In this document: positions 20,981-32,767 of the stretch, one piece after another
How the letters are laid out: every line of letters begins with the position of its first letter
Position numbering within the stretch: the first letter of the stretch is position 1
The notes under the pieces: generated by a model
Databases searched by the model: none
What the model was told of the DNA's origin: nothing
What the model saw: only the letters and a program-made list of their open reading frames with translations
Position numbers and translations under genes: made by a program
Origin: Plantago elongata
Taxonomy: Eukaryota; Streptophyta; Magnoliopsida; Lamiales; Plantaginaceae
Assembly (NCBI GenBank): GCA_036897095.1
Contig: JAYMSP010000987.1
Location: 1 to 37,929 of the forward strand
Length of the DNA stretch: 37,929 nucleotides
Reading direction: 5' to 3'

Positions 20981-21808
20981 ATGATGGCCGCCCATTCGCG
21001 TGTTCATCCTGCCACCGCCGAGACCGGCACGGCGCAACCTCCACCGTCATTTTCATTCGCCGCCTCCCCACCTAAAGGCTCCACTGAACACGCAACGCCA
21101 AAAATTCCGCAACCAGCATCAGAACAAGTTCCTCCACCAAAGACCTATGTCGTCCAGTTCCCAAGAGATCAAATTCTACGTCATCCACCGACCGAAAACG
21201 AGAAAAAGTTCAAAAACCTCACTCGTCGAAAACCCCGCCATGGTTGTTGCTTCTACACTATCTGCCTCCTCTTACTCCTCATCATCGCCATATTCGTCTC
21301 TGCCGGAGTCCTCTACCTTGTATTCCGCTTCAAATCGCCTCACTACACCGTCACTCACGTGGCAATCAGGGGCATGAATTTGACGTCCCCAGCTCCAGCC
21401 TCACCCGAATTCGATGTCACTATTCGTGTAGAGAACCCTAATGAAAAGATCGATATCTACTATCGAAACGAAATTGATGTTAGTGTTTCATACCGTGATT
21501 TAAAGCTAGGTGACGGAGTTCTCCCCGCATTTTCTCAAACGAAGAAGAATGTTACAGTGTTGCAAGCAACGTTAACCGGAGATGACATTGTGTTGGGCCG
21601 TGATGTTAGGTTGTCGTTAGTGAAGTCGGAGAGTGAAGAAACTGTGCCATTTGTTGTGAAGGTGAATGCACCGGTTAAAGTGAAAGTTGGAGCGATGAAG
21701 ACGTGGGAATTTACTATTAAGGTGAAATGTGACATTGTTGTGGATGTATTGAATGAGAGGGCAAATGTTGTCTTAGAAGATTGTGACTATAGGTTGAGGT
21801 TTTGGTAG
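20981..21808 (+). CDS. NDR1/HIN1-like (NHL) LEA_2 membrane protein
   Basis: Intronless CDS of 275 aa. It has a Pro-rich cytosolic N-terminus (1-88) with a basic patch RRKPRH, then a single membrane helix at about 91-113 (FYTICLLLLLIIAIFVSAGV), then an extracytosolic LEA_2 domain (about 120-255). The domain carries the family motif in RVENPNEKIDIYY (149-161) and the YRDLKLGDGVLPAFSQ segment (171-186). NHL proteins are type II plasma-membrane proteins related to NDR1 and tobacco HIN1, many of them induced by pathogens or senescence; the role of this one is unknown. Two adjacent Met codons start the frame (20981 and 20984), and the first was chosen. The length is normal for the YLS9/NHL13 type, and no defect is visible. 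GC-rich codon use in the first third contrasts with the AT-rich flanks. Confidence 0.93.
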   Translation: MMAAHSRVHPATAETGTAQPPPSFSFAASPPKGSTEHATPKIPQPASEQVPPPKTYVVQFPRDQILRHPPTENEKKFKNLTRRKPRHGCCFYTICLLLLLIIAIFVSAGVLYLVFRFKSPHYTVTHVAIRGMNLTSPAPASPEFDVTIRVENPNEKIDIYYRNEIDVSVSYRDLKLGDGVLPAFSQTKKNVTVLQATLTGDDIVLGRDVRLSLVKSESEETVPFVVKVNAPVKVKVGAMKTWEFTIKVKCDIVVDVLNERANVVLEDCDYRLRFW

Positions 21809-22234
21809 GAATGTTTTGAGTTTTCGATTGTTTGGTTTGGTTTGCTTTAATTGTATGGTATTGAGAGTTACTGCTTGGTTATTTACATGTTATGATAATA
21901 TACTAACATGTATATGGTGTGAAATGTCTTAATACAATTTTTTCTCGATTGATAATAATAACTTATGTTATAATTTATTATAGTTGAATTATTGGAACGT
22001 TTTAAATCTATAATATATTTTCAGTTTGATATGGCAGTTATTATAATTTGAATTGATGTTTAAAAATATTATTTTCGATGTGTCTAATGAGATATCAATT
22101 AATTTGAAATGGACATTGACGGTTTTACTGAAGTGATGGGACCAAAAATTGCCCCCAAATCCTGAAACCACTTTCCCCAGTCCACACACAGTCCACACAC
22201 ACAAACTATCAAATTAGGGTTTCTGAGCTAATCC
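21809..22234 (+). other. 3'UTR of the NHL gene and SERRATE leader/promoter
   Basis: The left part (to about 21930) is probably the NHL 3'UTR. The AT-rich stretch 21930-22120 is followed by a C/A-rich leader (CCCCAGTCCACACACAGTCC) and AAATTAGGGTTTCTGAG, a common plant 5'UTR signature, just before the SERRATE ATG at 22235. No other gene fits. Confidence 0.45.
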
Positions 22235-25200
22235 ATGGCCGAAGTTCTCACCACCGCCGAAGAAAACGTCGACACTCTCCCGGACCCAACCCCCACCAGT
22301 CCCACCGCCAACAACGACGATGAACCCGCCACCACTGCCAACGACGACTCCGCCGCTGCTTCTTCACCACCTCCTCCACCACCAGCAGCTCGCCGAGGTA
22401 TGCGCGACTTCCGAGATCGAAGAGACGACCGTCCGCCGCGACGCGAGCACTACGGCCGTGACCGATCTCCGCCTATGCAAAGAGACTACCATAAGCGTGG
22501 GAGGATGAGTCCTAGTCCTCCTCCGCCGCCTTACCGAGAAAGGCGTGGAGGAGGTCCAGGTCCGCATTCCCCACCGCCGAACAGACGATCTCCGCCGTTT
22601 CCTCCGTATAAGAGAAGGAGAGACAATGGGTATGAAGGTAGGAGAGGGAGTCCGCCGCCTAGAGGAGGATATGGAGGGCGGAGGTTAGCATTCTGGACTT
22701 GTAGTAGCTCAGTCGTGTTCAAGTACTAGTTTCGGTTTAGGCATTTTTAGCATTTTGCACTTGCAGTAGTTCAGTCGTGTTCAAGTACTAGTTTCGGTTT
22801 AGGCATTTTTAGCATTTTGCACTTGCAGTAGTTCAGTCGTGTTCGATTACTAGTTTCGGTTTAGGCATTTTTAGTATTTTGATGTGCTCAGCTGTATTGT
22901 AGGTTCTGATTGGAGGTCTGTATCAGATGACTAGATACACAGACACTACTAGTTTGCTAATAGATGTGTTTACACATAGTTAAAGCTATAGTATGATTTT
23001 TAGAGGTTACATTCTAGGATTAAACATTGATACCTCTGTTTGCACATAGCGATGAACTGATGGTCGTAAAATTACTACTAATTCTGCTTTAGAAAACCTA
23101 GTTCAGCTAGTTATAGGACTTTGGAGTCTTTGTAGGTACAGATATACTTGTTAAATCAATAAGAAATGGTTGTGCTATTCCTCCCATGACTCATTAGGAA
23201 CCCTGAGTTATAGTCTGGCACTTTGAGGAGATTGATGGAAATAGATAGTGTTCCATCACTGCTAGCAGTACCTGTCATGTTCTAGGAGGCAGGATCGAAT
23301 TAACTATTGACATTCTAATCATTTACTAATTTTATATTTACTGTGGTACTAACTTCTATTTACATTATTGAATATGAGAGTTTATGGTGATGAACAATGT
23401 ATTGCATTTTCAAGCTTTACCGCTTCTGATGCATTCACATGCTTCTATGTCTGGTGCTATGAATTTTTTCTTGCACCACATACCATATTGTTGGCAAATG
23501 CATTTTGTTTCTCTAAATTATGTGTTTGGTGTTAACTTAAACGTTTTTGCAACTTGGAGTCATAACCGTAGAATCAAATTTGGTGTAATAACTGAAAATT
23601 ATCTGGCTCAGGTTTGGATACGACAATCCTGGTGGGTATGAGCGTGATACGGGAGGCAGACCTGGTTTTCCTGATGAAAGGCCTCAAGGACGCCTCATGG
23701 GCCGCTTATCTAATCCTTATCATGGTGGTCCTGGTAACCTAACAATCTAACCTTTCTTTGGGAATTGTGTATCCAGCATAATTTTATTTACCTGAAACTG
23801 GGTTTTTGTTGATCACTCCTTGCCACTATTTGTGTGACACTTTATTATATACTTGGGCTTATGATGTGTTTTTTTATGCCTTGTTCTGCAGACTGGGATT
23901 CTGGTCCTGTTGATGCGTTTAATGGTGGAGGAACTCAGAGGTATGTGTTACATGTTGTAGATGCTTGATATAGAGATACGCTTAGATCTTAGGCCAGCAA
24001 TTGTGCTTGAGGTAATAAGTGTCATTGAGACGATGCTAAGAATATGCCTGCACTATGCACCCGATTGCATTTGTTAGTTTTTCTTAGTGTGATGTGAAAT
24101 TGCTTGAATTATACACAGTAGAAATGTAATATAAGCCCTTGACTGGTACTATTGGAGTATAGGTAAGCTGCCATTGTGCGTTATGTGTCAAGGGGTTTCA
24201 CTATTTGTATCTGTTTATTTCCTTCTATTTAGGTTCTTATTTCATATTTTATTTTTGTGCTACCTAGATCATCTTGGTATTAGTTTTTTTTTTCTGTTGA
24301 GTCTGACGCAACTGTTTGAGACAATTGCATTATAATATCTTGAGCTGTGTTGACATAGTTTATCGATTCCTTTCAGGGAAGGGATGATGTCTTATAAGCA
24401 ATTTATTCAGGAGCTCGAAGATGATATTTTACCAGCAGAAGCAGAGCGAAGGTGAGTTCAAAAATGTTTTAAGAGTATAGCTGTTTAAACTTTCTTAATC
24501 AGCCCCTTTTCAAGTAAATAAATTTGTCCTTTCTCTTTGTTCTGTTGATTTCACAGCTTCACACCTCTTGTATTTTAACTATTGGGATATGCATAATCAG
24601 GTATCAAGAATACAGGACAGAGTACATTTCAACTCAGAAAAGGAATTATTTTAATGCACACAAAGATGAAGAATGGTAAATCTGATCAATATTATCTGGT
24701 TGAATGTTAGCCGTTATCATTGTCTTATAAACGTTTGATCCTCTCCCCAGGTTAAAAGAGAAGTATCATCCAACGAACTTAGTCACTGTCATAGAACGGT
24801 AATCATCTGATGTTCTGTTATTCACCAAGGCACCAAGCTACTGTCAACTGAATGATTGCTGTCCAAGCATATAATCTTATTGGCTTCTGTATGGTTGTAT
24901 TGATATAAGTATTACCTGTGGTGCTTTCAGGAGAAATGAGCTAGCTAAAAAATTGGCAAAGGATTTTCAACTTGATCTGCAGAGTGGGACTTTGGATTTG
25001 TATGATATTTTTCCAATAAGCAATGTCCATCTCGTTCATATACATGCCAACTATCGTGATTAAATTATATATAAATTCGATGAATTTTGCATGTGTCCAG
25101 AGGTCCGAGCTTTAAATCCCCATCCGCCAACAAAGCTGAACTGCCCAACTCGGATGATGAAGCAGATGCCGGGGGCAAAAGAAAGCGGCCTGGTCGTGCT

Positions 25201-27396
25201 GGTATCAAGGATCCTAATTCGTCATCAGCCCCTGAGGCACACTCAGTCTTCTCTGAGCATAGACGAATTTATATTGATGTTGAACTAGGTCAAGCTCTTG
25301 TTCGGAAACTAGACTCAGAGAAGGGAATCGATGACAACGTTCTGTCCCGAACTGACAATGATAGGCATGGCAGAGATAGGTCTCATGGAAGTTCAAGTGG
25401 TCCTGTTGTTATTGTACGAGGATTAAATACAGTTAAAGGTCTTGAAGGTGTTGAGCTTCTGGACACCATTCTGACTTATCTTTGGCGCATTCATGGTGTT
25501 GATTATTATGGGTTAGTTGAATCCAGTGAACCTAAAGGCCTTCGGCATGTTAGAACATCAGGCAAGAATTCAGAGTCAGTTGGTAGTGGGAAGGAGTGGG
25601 TGAATAAATTGGATTCCCACTGGCAAGATAGACTTAAGGGGCCAGACCCCTTGGAAGCAATGACTGGAAAGGAGAAGGTAGATGCTGCTGCAGCTGAAGC
25701 ATTGGATCCCTATGTCCGCAAGATTAGGGATGAAAAATACGGTTGGAAGTATGGATGTGGAGCAAAAGGCTGTACAAAGCTCTTTCATGCCACTGAGTTC
25801 GTCCAGAAGCATTTAAAGTTGAAACACCCAGAGCTTGTAGTGGATCTGACTTCAAAAGTTTGCGAAGAGTTGTATTTTAAAAACTATATGAAGTAAGTTT
25901 TTACTCTCAAGCCAGTTCATTTTATTTATAACTATGGTGCATCATTATTATCTGGTTAACTGACATTTATTACAGTGATGAAAATGCACCTGGAGGGATG
26001 CCTGTCATGCAGCCATCGTTTCCCGTAAGACTTGATTTTTAAATATTACAATATTGTTTCCCTTTGCTGCTTCTTGTGATTTACTGGCTTGACTCGATTG
26101 TAGAAGGAGAAGCCTCAAAGACGTCGACAGGGGATGGAACATAGACTTAGAGATGAAAGAGGGAATTTTAGAGAACGTGACAACCGTAACAATGGCAACG
26201 ATAGATTTGATAGGCCTGATAATCAACCTGGGGACTTGTCCATTAAAGATGGAGATCCAGGAAACAATCCGGACGAACAAATGTTTGATAGTTTTAGCGG
26301 GCAAGGCATTCCTTTTGCTCCATTCCCTACAGATATACCTCCTCCGATGCTGATGCCAGTTCCTGGTGCTGGGTGAGTTTGGTTTCCGACTTTCCTTTCC
26401 TTTTTGTTTATCCTTCTCTTTCTACAGTGTTCTCCATACAGTACTTTTCCTTGTACTGTTGATTTTATTATTTGTCCATTGATTTCAGTCCACTGGGACC
26501 CTTTGTTCCTGCTCCTCCGGATGTTGCTATGCGAATGTTTCGAGACCAAGGAGGTCCCTCCCCATTTGAAGGTGGTATGAATTGTAGGTCAGGCCCCCCA
26601 TTAGGTGGGCCTTCCCCAATAATCACCTTACCTCATAACTTCAGACAAGATCCTCGTCGGCTACGCAGGTTTGTTCTTTGTAACCTATTCACCACTTCCA
26701 TGAACTTCCCTTGAGTGTTTGCAACTTTGCACATACTTCATGATTTAGCCTCTTCTATGCCTATACCTGACAAATATATAGATTTAGTAACATGGAAAAA
26801 CAAAAGATCTTTATGTGCGTGCACGAGGAAGGGGAATTAATCTGTCACCTTTTAGTGGGGGCTTTTTAGGTTGAACATGTTTTGTTCAGTGACGTTGATT
26901 CATAGAGAATTCTCACTTTGCATAACTAGCTTGTTTGCAAATAGGGAAAGGTAAATACAAAAGATATGATTATAGGCTTGATCATCACATTTTAAACTTC
27001 CCCCCTTGGTCAAGTTAAAGGTAAATTGCTGGTTGAAAAGAATGGGTGTATACATTTGCAATGGCATGTGTTTTATTAACTACTAAGGTACCACACTATC
27101 TTCAGGAGTTCAGTAAAAATAAACTTGAATTCTTATTGATAATGATGCTTCGTTAGTTTTATTTCCTGAAACTGATTAATTGGGGGATAGAAATATTACA
27201 TGCTCCACATATTCTTTTTGTATGCTGGATATATAAAAACTGAAATACATGCATTCTGTCACAGTTCTTCACCTTCTGCCCCATTTTTTAAAAATTACTA
27301 TCTTAAAGCAAACCATATATTGAACACCATTTCAGCTACAATGACCTGGATGCACCAGACGATGAAGTCACTGTTATAGATTACCGGAGTTTATAA
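22235..27396 (+). CDS. SE: SERRATE, Ars2-type zinc-finger protein of miRNA processing, 12 exons
   Basis: Exons 22235-22683, 23612-23733, 23892-23940, 24377-24451, 24601-24675, 24751-24798, 24931-24999, 25101-25892, 25976-26024, 26104-26372, 26489-26668 and 27336-27396 join in frame with GT-AG ends to give 745 aa (Arabidopsis SE is 720). SERRATE works in the nucleus with DCL1 and HYL1 in pri-miRNA cleavage and with the cap-binding complex in splicing. Order: acidic then R/P/G-rich disordered N-terminus (1-190); the Ars2 N-terminal helical domain (about 207-295, MMSYKQFIQELEDDILPAEA, EEWLKEKYHPTNLVTVIERR); a KRKR basic stretch near 322; the core GPVVIVRGLNTVKGLEGVEL; a C2H2 finger (C515, C520, H533, H538 in CGAKGCTKLF…KHLKLKH); an R/D/N-rich tail; and the conserved C-terminus DAPDDEVTVIDYRSL. 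No breaks are seen. Confidence 0.96.
22687..22880 (+). repeat. 62-bp tandem repeat at the start of SERRATE intron 1
   Basis: Three copies of a 62-bp unit start at 22687, 22749 and 22811 (AGCATTTTGCACTTGCAGTA in copies 2 and 3), with the beginning of a fourth at 22873. The first begins three bases inside the intron, directly after the donor GTT. Copies differ by only a few bases. The unit contains TTGCAG, so each copy could mimic a splice acceptor. Confidence 0.9.
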
Positions 27397-27407
27397 GTTT
27401 ATTTCAA

Positions 27408-27493
27408 GTTCACAAAGAATTCAAGGAAGGTTCTCCTGTGGAAAATTGCATGTTCACAAAGAATTCAAGGAAGGTTCGCCTGTGGAAGATTGT
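27408..27493 (+). repeat. 44-bp tandem duplication in the SERRATE 3'UTR
   Basis: GTTCACAAAGAATTCAAGGA starts at 27408 and again at 27452, and each copy continues through GGTTC(T/G)CCTGTGGAA(A/G)ATTG. The two copies differ at a few bases. It lies twelve bases after the stop codon. Confidence 0.9.
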
Positions 27494-28407
27494 TAAACCG
27501 AAATGATTATTCCTGCAGATTATGGCCTATTGAGATATTGGGTGTGTAAATTCCCACTGATGTGGCCATGCAAGATGCTGGTTCTTTGTATTTGAGAGGT
27601 AGTGAACTAGGTCTGAACTTAGTGATGGAATCTGTGTGTAAGTTAATGAATAATGGTATCATGTTTGTATTGTAATTTGATTATTTTTCACCCATATTTA
27701 TGGATTCCACTTAGTGTCATGCCAAATGAAAGATGGACATCTCGATATGGAGGAGATGATGAGCACTTGCCCTGTCCTTAGTTTGCAATTCATCCTTTTC
27801 TTTCCATTTAATTTTTAATGTATAAACAATATCTTTGCAGACATGATCATGTGAAAGTGAGTAGTGATCCTTGGTAAAATATTCCCTGCAGTTTACCAGC
27901 ACTCCATATAAACGTCATTCTGGGAAGGTTCCACAAAATTTGGCAGTTTGAATGTCTTGTATTTTTACCAGTTGACGATTAATATTTAGGTGAAGATCCC
28001 AAGTTTGTGAAGAGCAGGCGATTGTAAATTGAAATCAATTTTGTGAGAGAACAATTATGCTGGTTGAATTTTCATTTTCTTTAAACATAACAATTATTAG
28101 CTCTCGATTTAACACAATTTTATGATGCATCTCACATTTGATCTAAAACTTAAATACGATTATGTGAGAGCACACTTTTCTAGGAGATGACTACGCGAAA
28201 AGAAACAAAGAATTCATACGGGGATAATACAGCAGCTGAATCACCAGCAACAGATGATGAAATTCAGGCCTATCAAAACCTATGAGAAAATTATAGCTAC
28301 ACACTTAAAGATAAATGGGAAGGCAAGAAATTTGCCTATCATAAACGACCACTGAAACCCTGCACAAAATTTGGTATTTACATGACAACGAAAAAAACAC
28401 TAGGCTT
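27494..28407. other. Region between convergent SERRATE and FRS genes
   Basis: It holds the rest of the SERRATE 3'UTR (probably to about 27680) and the FRS 3'UTR coming from the right. No other gene, RNA motif or transposon is visible. Confidence 0.5.
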
Positions 28408-31400
28408 CTACTTCCGCTGCTTCTTTGCTCGACTCTCTTGTCTGGGCTCGATCTGCCATGATCATGTGTTTATGTAGAATGTTAAGAAGACACAAGAAAT
28501 TAGAGATCAGAAAAAGAAGGCAACGAGGACATGTATGATCAGAACCATATTATTCCTAAGGGAGCTTAGACACACAGATTAAAGAACATTAGCCATAGAC
28601 ATTGTGGTATTCCATGCATATTTCAACCATATCACAAACACAATGCAGTTGCCAGATTTTTTCAAGCTGGAACTACTTTCACATTTAAGCAGCAGATTGA
28701 ATATATTAAGGCAGCAGATTGACACATTAACGCATAGTAGAGAAGAACTGAAAGAATGTAATGTCAGTTGGGAAGAATTATTACCACACTTGAGAGTTGC
28801 TCCCGTATGTACGCCATGGATCTCAACAAGGCACCCAAAGTATCTCTAGACACCTGAAATTTTACCTCTGATTCTCCTGAAGTTGTCTCCGAATCTTGAA
28901 GCTGAAGATAGAAAAGCCAATATTAATAAATGGCTGCAAGAGGGTGGTTATCGGCAATGTGTCTCCAATCGCTATGTGTTGGACGTGATGTATATAGGGC
29001 TCATGGTAAATATATCTACCCCTTAATCTAAATCCGCAAATCAGTCCAACAGCATTTGAAATAGAGTGGTATTTTTTATATAACTTCAAATAATGATGGC
29101 ACAAACAAGTATTGGGTGAAAAGAAGACAAAGTAGTGTTGAAAAATGATAATGAAGCAACATATATGGAAATTAAACAAACAGAAAATAACGGTGAATGT
29201 CAAAGCCACAAATAGATGCTACCAGCTATCTTAATCACCTGGCATCCAAGTTACTCTGTGCTCTGTTTCAACTGACATTTATTTATTTATTTTTACTTTT
29301 GTCATCAGGCTTAGAATATTTGGCAGTGAACAAAGATACCAAAAGTAAAACGATATGTGACCAGAAAATGAGAGTTGAATACACGGCATAAACATCACCA
29401 TAAAATCTGAATATTTTAATAGCACAAACTCACCATATAATACCTAATATTCTAAGCCTTATAACATTATAACAATAATTTTATAAATCCAGTATGTGGA
29501 ACAATATCACAGCTTATTATTATCAAAGAGCTTTTCTAAGTCGCACTTTTGTAACCTTTTAGGTCATCATTATTATTTCAAATTGGAAGATCTGCTTTTT
29601 GACCTAATCATCCAGCAATGTTGGGTAATAATTTGTCACTTCATGTCCTATTTGAGCTTCATTGGTGATCAAATCCATGTCTACCAGTTAATAGGAGTAA
29701 CAAATCCAAACACACAATATTAAATTTGAGCTTTGTATACCTTCAGATTGATCACAGCAACCTTATTTGCAGGGGAAGACAGCTGTTCGCTGATATAAGC
29801 CATCGACTTTAACATGGGTTCTAATGTTACTTTAGACAATGAAAACTTCACTTCTGATTCCACCACAGGAGTTCTGCTATTGTCTTGCAACTGTAACAAC
29901 ATATAAATATGAATGCCATATCTAACAAGTACTTAGTAAACAATCAAGAAGCAATCAGAATGTAAGACTATTCAGAAGGCAGCACCAACACTTCAACTAC
30001 CAACCCTATCACATATATGTATTCTCAGCTTCTACTCAATATTGGAAGAGAGGCAACTTTTGAAACTGCTTAACTGCACATAAAGAGGAATAGAAGAACA
30101 AAGTCGTAATCCTAGGCAATCAATCAGTATGGAGTATTGGCAGATTAGAACAAATAGCCGCATAGAGGTTGATTTGGTATATTTAAACCGAGGCACCTTT
30201 TTGCTTTTTAATTAATTATATCTGAAGAGCATCCAGAAGGAATAACATGATTCAAACAGGCAACAAAACAGTATAAAATCTAACTCTCATCCCTTATTTA
30301 TCAATACCCCAAATATACCATCCTGTATATAGTTCCTTTATTTGTATTGGCCTAGGAAAAATGGCAAATAACCAACCCGCATAGACGCACCTTCAGGTTT
30401 ATTACAGCTATTCTATACACAGGGGCTAACTCTTTGTACTCCATTCCCCAAGTCATTGACTTCAGACAAGGAAGAACCACCTGTGGACATTAACATGACA
30501 AAATTTTAAGAGATCAAATCTTCCAGAAAAAATCCTTTATTTTTCCAAAATGGTTAGTCAAACTGGATACCTACCCTGCTATCACGGCGACTATCACTAA
30601 CAGAAACCGGTGCCATGTGAGGTATATTAAAATTGGAAATTGGATGACTGGGTAATCCATTATCATTAAGATTAAAGCGGCATATTTCGCCTTGTTGTGG
30701 CCATAGTAAAGGGATTGTTTCTGAAGTTTCGGTGGATGTTTTCCCATCACCATAACCAACTCCATTGCGTTGTGAGCTGGAAGGTAAAACTTTTACTGCA
30801 TTTTCTTTAACACCAGCAATCTTCTTCCATGCTTCTTTAAGACTAACAAGCGCCGCACTGTATGTTTCAGATGTTATAGCCGCTTCCTCAGAAAATCTGA
30901 TTGCTTCCTTGCATATGTTGTTATATCTTGCTGTCACTGACCCATGGCTCTGCTGCTCATGGCGTTCATCATATAAAGACACACTTTTAGCGTTTCGTGT
31001 CCACCTCTTTAGGATGTAATGCGATGGCAAGGTAAGGATATTTGTTACAGTAAAAACTGTCAAAATATGTCTGCATAGGATACCAGAATATTCAAACATC
31101 TGACAGCTACAACTTGCTTTCATATCTGCAGTATTTAGTGATACATTATAGGCTTTATTATCATCCTCAAACTTGGCAACCCTAAATGTGCTATTAATCC
31201 CATCACCACTGATCCTATTTGCGGTATATACAAATGTCTCGACTAACTCTTCTTGAAACTTTGAGAATATTATCTTTGTGAACAAGTTTGCTGCTTGTTT
31301 CTCCATCGGGGAAGGTGTCCTTAGCACGGGTGTGGTGCATTTCGTCTCAGAATCGGCTTCTGTTTCCCTCTCAAAAGAATTCTCTAGAGCTCTTTCATAT

Positions 31401-32767
31401 TGCCTAAAGAAACTTGGTAAAGTAGTCTGTTGATTTACATACCCATTGAAAAATGAGCCCTCAGTTCCTACAGAGGGGGTAACCGTAGCAAAGAAAGAGT
31501 CTCGAAAATATACTGGTACCCACTGCCTTCGTGCATCATATATGGACTGAAGCCAATCATTGCACCTCAAGTCATATTTATCAAGAATAGATTCCCAACA
31601 TGATTCAAATTCCTCAATAGTCCGAGTCGTATTGATGCAATTGCAGAGCTCCACTTGGAAGCTGGGATGTGCGAGACACACACGAGCCATTCTTTCTTGG
31701 CCTTCTCTTAAGATGTGCCACTTGCTTACACAATGGCGGACTTCAGGGAATACCTGTCTAACTGCAGCTTGCAATAGTCTGTCGTTATCTGTAGTTAACG
31801 ACACTGGGGGTTGGTCACTCATTGCAGCAAGAAATGTCTTTAAAAGCCAAACAAAAGTAGCTTCTGACTCATCAAGAAGTAACGCACAGCCGAACAAAAT
31901 TGTCTGAGCATGATGATTCACCCCTGTGAATGGAACAAACGGTACTCTAGATTGATTTATTCTGTACATGGTGTCCAGGACAACAGCATCACCAAAATGA
32001 CTGTAGGCTGTTCTTGACCTAGCATCTGCCCAGAAAGCATTAGCCATACGATTCTCTTCATCAAGCTGTATTGCATAGTAAAAACCTGGATTCTCAGCTT
32101 GCATTCTTTTAAAATAATCAAGGAGATTCTGAGCATCTCTACCAAATGTTCTTTTACGGCTTGGGCTTATGGTAGTGTGACCAACTGAGCGTAAATTATT
32201 ATATAGTGCCATATTTGATTGCGGAACAGGAATATTCTTTCCTACACCATTCGATTCTGACGGGACATTGTTTTCATTGACAGACATATACATCACACCA
32301 CTTGGAACAACCTCCCCACCTTGGCAAGTTTCTGGCACATTGTTTATTGGATATGTAAAAGGTCGCGCTGGCTTGAGGGAATGCAGTTTACTTGGGTTTA
32401 CAACTGGGTGATTGTGCTCCTTTACAAATTTTGTTACAATCCATTTATTTTCACCAGATAGCTCAATTTTGAGCATAGCTCCACATCTCTCTGTATTTTT
32501 CTTATTCATCCCACTGCCAGAACACAAGAATTCAGTAGATGCCACTTTCCCATTGAGCTTTGATTGATTCAAGTGGCCGAAATGGATGGAAAATCCCAAA
32601 CATCTGGCATACTCTTCATAAAAGATTCTGGCTGCATCTTCAGACGGAAATTCAATTCCCACATTTGGCTCGGGCACACTCTCGTTGTCATACTGAAGCA
32701 GAGACTGCCCAAAATCTGTCAACTCTCCACCATTAGCAGAATTATCATTCCCGTCACGCCGAGCCAT
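28408..32767 (-). CDS. FAR1-RELATED SEQUENCE protein (FRS7/FRS12-like), domesticated MULE transposase, 5 coding exons
   Basis: Exons (5' to 3') 32767-30575, 30480-30391, 29890-29741, 28901-28785 and 28452-28408 join in frame, all phase 0 with GT-AG ends, giving 864 aa. FRS proteins are nuclear transcription regulators derived from Mutator-like transposases; FRS7/FRS12 repress growth and flowering genes. Order: FAR1 DNA-binding domain (about 35-125) with a WRKY-GCM1-type zinc site C82, C95, H118, H120; MULE transposase core (about 255-440) with D265 (VVLDTMYR), D327 (TTDNDR) and E436 (TEGSFF) at positions resembling a DDE triad; SWIM zinc finger C553xC555…C565xH567; C-terminal repeat-like helices with [20 protein letters not shown] and AYIREQLSS; and a KKQRK tail. 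Exons 3 and 4 encode similar peptides (ESEVKF, then SMAYI.EQLSS). If the last intron is kept, the protein ends VVIILPN instead. Intact; host gene, not a mobile copy. Confidence 0.93.

Noticed and set aside
29197-29723. Small plus-strand frames within the FRS introns
   Set aside because: They have AT-rich, low-quality composition and no domain, and they lie between well-supported minus-strand exons.
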